A DNA stretch of 33,342 nucleotides from an uncultured Opitutia bacterium (lineage in GTDB: Bacteria; Verrucomicrobiota; Verrucomicrobiia; Opitutales; Opitutaceae). Positions 32,178-33,342 of this stretch are shown here, one piece after another. The notes below the pieces were generated by a model. It was not told the origin of the DNA. It worked only from the letters and a program-made list of their open reading frames with translations, and did not search any database. Numbering within the stretch: the first letter of the stretch is position 1; each line of letters opens with the position of its first letter. Position numbers and translations under genes: made by a program. Location: the NCBI GenBank assembly GCA_903820035.1, contig CAIJFT010000455.1, positions 1-33,342 of the forward strand, read 5' to 3'.

Positions 32178-32197
32178 CGCCGCGCTGGAGCGCGGCG
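32178..32197 (-). other. GC-rich hairpin after the TonB receptor gene
   Basis: CGCCGCGCT (32178-32186) and AGCGCGGCG (32189-32197) form a perfect 9-bp palindrome around GG, 20 bases past the receptor stop codon on the minus strand. There is no T run. Eighteen of 20 bases at 32180-32199 match the left arm of the palindromic element at 676-695, so it may be a degenerate half copy. Confidence 0.35.
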
Positions 32198-32217
32198 ACG
32201 GGAATTTCGGAATCGCG

Positions 32218-33342
32218 CTAGAACGAGCCTTTCACGCCGAACGACCAGAGCGAGCCGTAGGTCGTGCGCTGCCGGAACTGCGCCACTTCCGGCGTGGTGG
32301 GGCCGTAGATTTGCGTGTCGTTGGGGGCGTCGCCGATATTGCGCAGGTTGGCGAAGAGCGCGAAGCGCTTCATCACGGTGTATTCGCCCTGGACGTCCAT
32401 GATGAGGAGCTTGGAGGTCCAGTTGAACGTGGCGGCTTCGATGCTGCGCCCGGTGACCGGACTGCCGCGGCTGAGTCCGCGGTAGTTCCAATTGGCGCGC
32501 ACGTTGAACTTCGGGCGGGTCAGGCTGAGGCCGCCGTTGTAGCTGCGCGGTACATAGCCGGCGAAGTTGGCGTTTTGATCGCCGGTGGCGCGGATGGCGG
32601 TGGCGTTGGCGAACACCTGCACGCCGCGCGCCCAGCGGGGCAGAAACGTCAGCGCCTGCTTGTAGTCGATTTCACAGCCGGTCATCCGCACGGAGCCGGG
32701 CAGGTTGTACTGCGTCGCGACGTCGTAGCGGCCGTAGGTCGCGTCATCGATGCCGTAGAGGGCGAGGAACTCCGGCGTCGGCGCGAAGGTGGTCGAGCCG
32801 AAGAAATTCTCGAAGTCGCGGCGGAAGGCGCCGACCGACAACTGGCCCACGCCCTCGAAGTAGTACTCGAGGCGCACCTTCGAGGTTTTCGCGCTCCACG
32901 CCTTGATGGCGGCGTTGTTCAGGCTGATGCGGTTGCTGTTCGAGGGCGGGAGCTCGGCGTCGGGCAGCGATACGCCGCCGGCGTATTGATTGAAATTGGG
33001 CCGGCCCACCGAGGTGTACCACGCGGCGCGGAAGGTGAGGTTCTCGCGCAGATTGTAGCTCGCGTTGAGATTGGGGAAAAGACGCAGGTATTCCTTTTCC
33101 GTGTGGGCGGCGCGGTCGAGCAGCGTGAGCTGGGAAACACCGAGGGTGTTTGAGGTCGGGACGATCAGCAACGGACTGCCGTTGGCGCCGCGCACGACGC
33201 GGCCGGCGGCATCGCGCTGGTAGTTGCGCGTCGGATCGTTGAGCGGGCCTTCGGCGTCGATGTTGGTCTGCTCGGCGCGGAGGCCGCCGACGAGTTTCAG
33301 GCGACGGCTGAAGAGCGCGAGGTCACCGCGGAGGTAGGCGGA
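32218..33342 (-). CDS. TonB-dependent outer-membrane receptor (C-terminal part)
   Basis: The frame is open to the end of the window, so the N-terminal plug and first barrel strands lie outside. About 374 residues are visible. They show alternating aromatic beta-strands typical of a 22-strand barrel (NASYNLRENLTFRAAWYTS, FNVRANWNYRG), the family motif SVGRPNFNQYAGGV near the middle, and the closing strand WSFGVKGSF with a C-terminal Phe recognised by the BAM machinery. Such receptors import siderophores, cobalamin, sugars or peptides with energy from TonB. The ligand cannot be told. It is followed on the same strand by the rRNA methyltransferase gene, with a hairpin between. Confidence 0.88.
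   Translation of the reverse strand, partial: SAYLRGDLALFSRRLKLVGGLRAEQTNIDAEGPLNDPTRNYQRDAAGRVVRGANGSPLLIVPTSNTLGVSQLTLLDRAAHTEKEYLRLFPNLNASYNLRENLTFRAAWYTSVGRPNFNQYAGGVSLPDAELPPSNSNRISLNNAAIKAWSAKTSKVRLEYYFEGVGQLSVGAFRRDFENFFGSTTFAPTPEFLALYGIDDATYGRYDVATQYNLPGSVRMTGCEIDYKQALTFLPRWARGVQVFANATAIRATGDQNANFAGYVPRSYNGGLSLTRPKFNVRANWNYRGLSRGSPVTGRSIEAATFNWTSKLLIMDVQGEYTVMKRFALFANLRNIGDAPNDTQIYGPTTPEVAQFRQRTTYGSLWSFGVKGSF

Overview
The window is a GC-rich (about 65% G+C), densely coded bacterial chromosome segment with no RNA gene, CRISPR array, transposase or phage gene that I can see. The gene content points to Verrucomicrobiota, most likely an Opitutaceae relative: gap-pgk-tpiA in a row, a DUF3516-type helicase, Tat-exported NIPSNAP, cytochrome-TPR and TonB receptor genes, and near-absence of Shine-Dalgarno sequences. 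That placement is inference; no marker gene was compared.

Layout. 1-0.6 kb: end of a LysE-family exporter, then a palindromic repeat. 0.85-4.5 kb: mnmA (minus) divergent from a pullulanase-like GH13 enzyme. 4.7-7.9 kb: gap, pgk and tpiA, closed by a textbook terminator and interrupted by a long hairpin with a T run right before the pgk start. 8.2-12.4 kb (minus): DUF3516-type superfamily 2 helicase and an exported DUF3300 protein. 12.7-14.9 kb (minus): an exported fusion of cyclohexadienyl dehydratase and AroQ-type chorismate mutase, and a Tat-exported NIPSNAP protein. 15.2-19.3 kb (plus): tartronate semialdehyde reductase-like, HpaI/GarL-like aldolase, glucarate dehydratase-like and SDR genes, which together read as a hexarate (glucarate/galactarate) catabolic cluster. 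19.4-22.7 kb (minus): aldose 1-epimerase translationally coupled to an octaheme c-type cytochrome with HEAT and TPR repeats. 23.0-27.9 kb (plus): flavin reductase-like protein, thiolase, acyl-CoA synthetase and 3-hydroxyacyl-CoA dehydrogenase, a short acyl-CoA catabolic operon. 28.1-30.1 kb: membrane protein with seven TPRs of exactly 35 residues. 30.1-33.3 kb (minus): SAM methyltransferase, RsmB-family rRNA methyltransferase and the 3' part of a TonB-dependent receptor.

The most unusual points are (i) the exported dehydratase-mutase fusion, which would convert chorismate to an aromatic product outside the cytoplasm; (ii) a set of long intergenic palindromes, two of which (672-748 and 18383-18460) are clearly copies of one element; (iii) the almost complete lack of Shine-Dalgarno sequences, often with a hairpin arm directly before the start codon; and (iv) the octaheme-HEAT-TPR lipoprotein coupled to galM. 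Nothing here is a proven new system; (i), (ii) and (iv) deserve the closest look.
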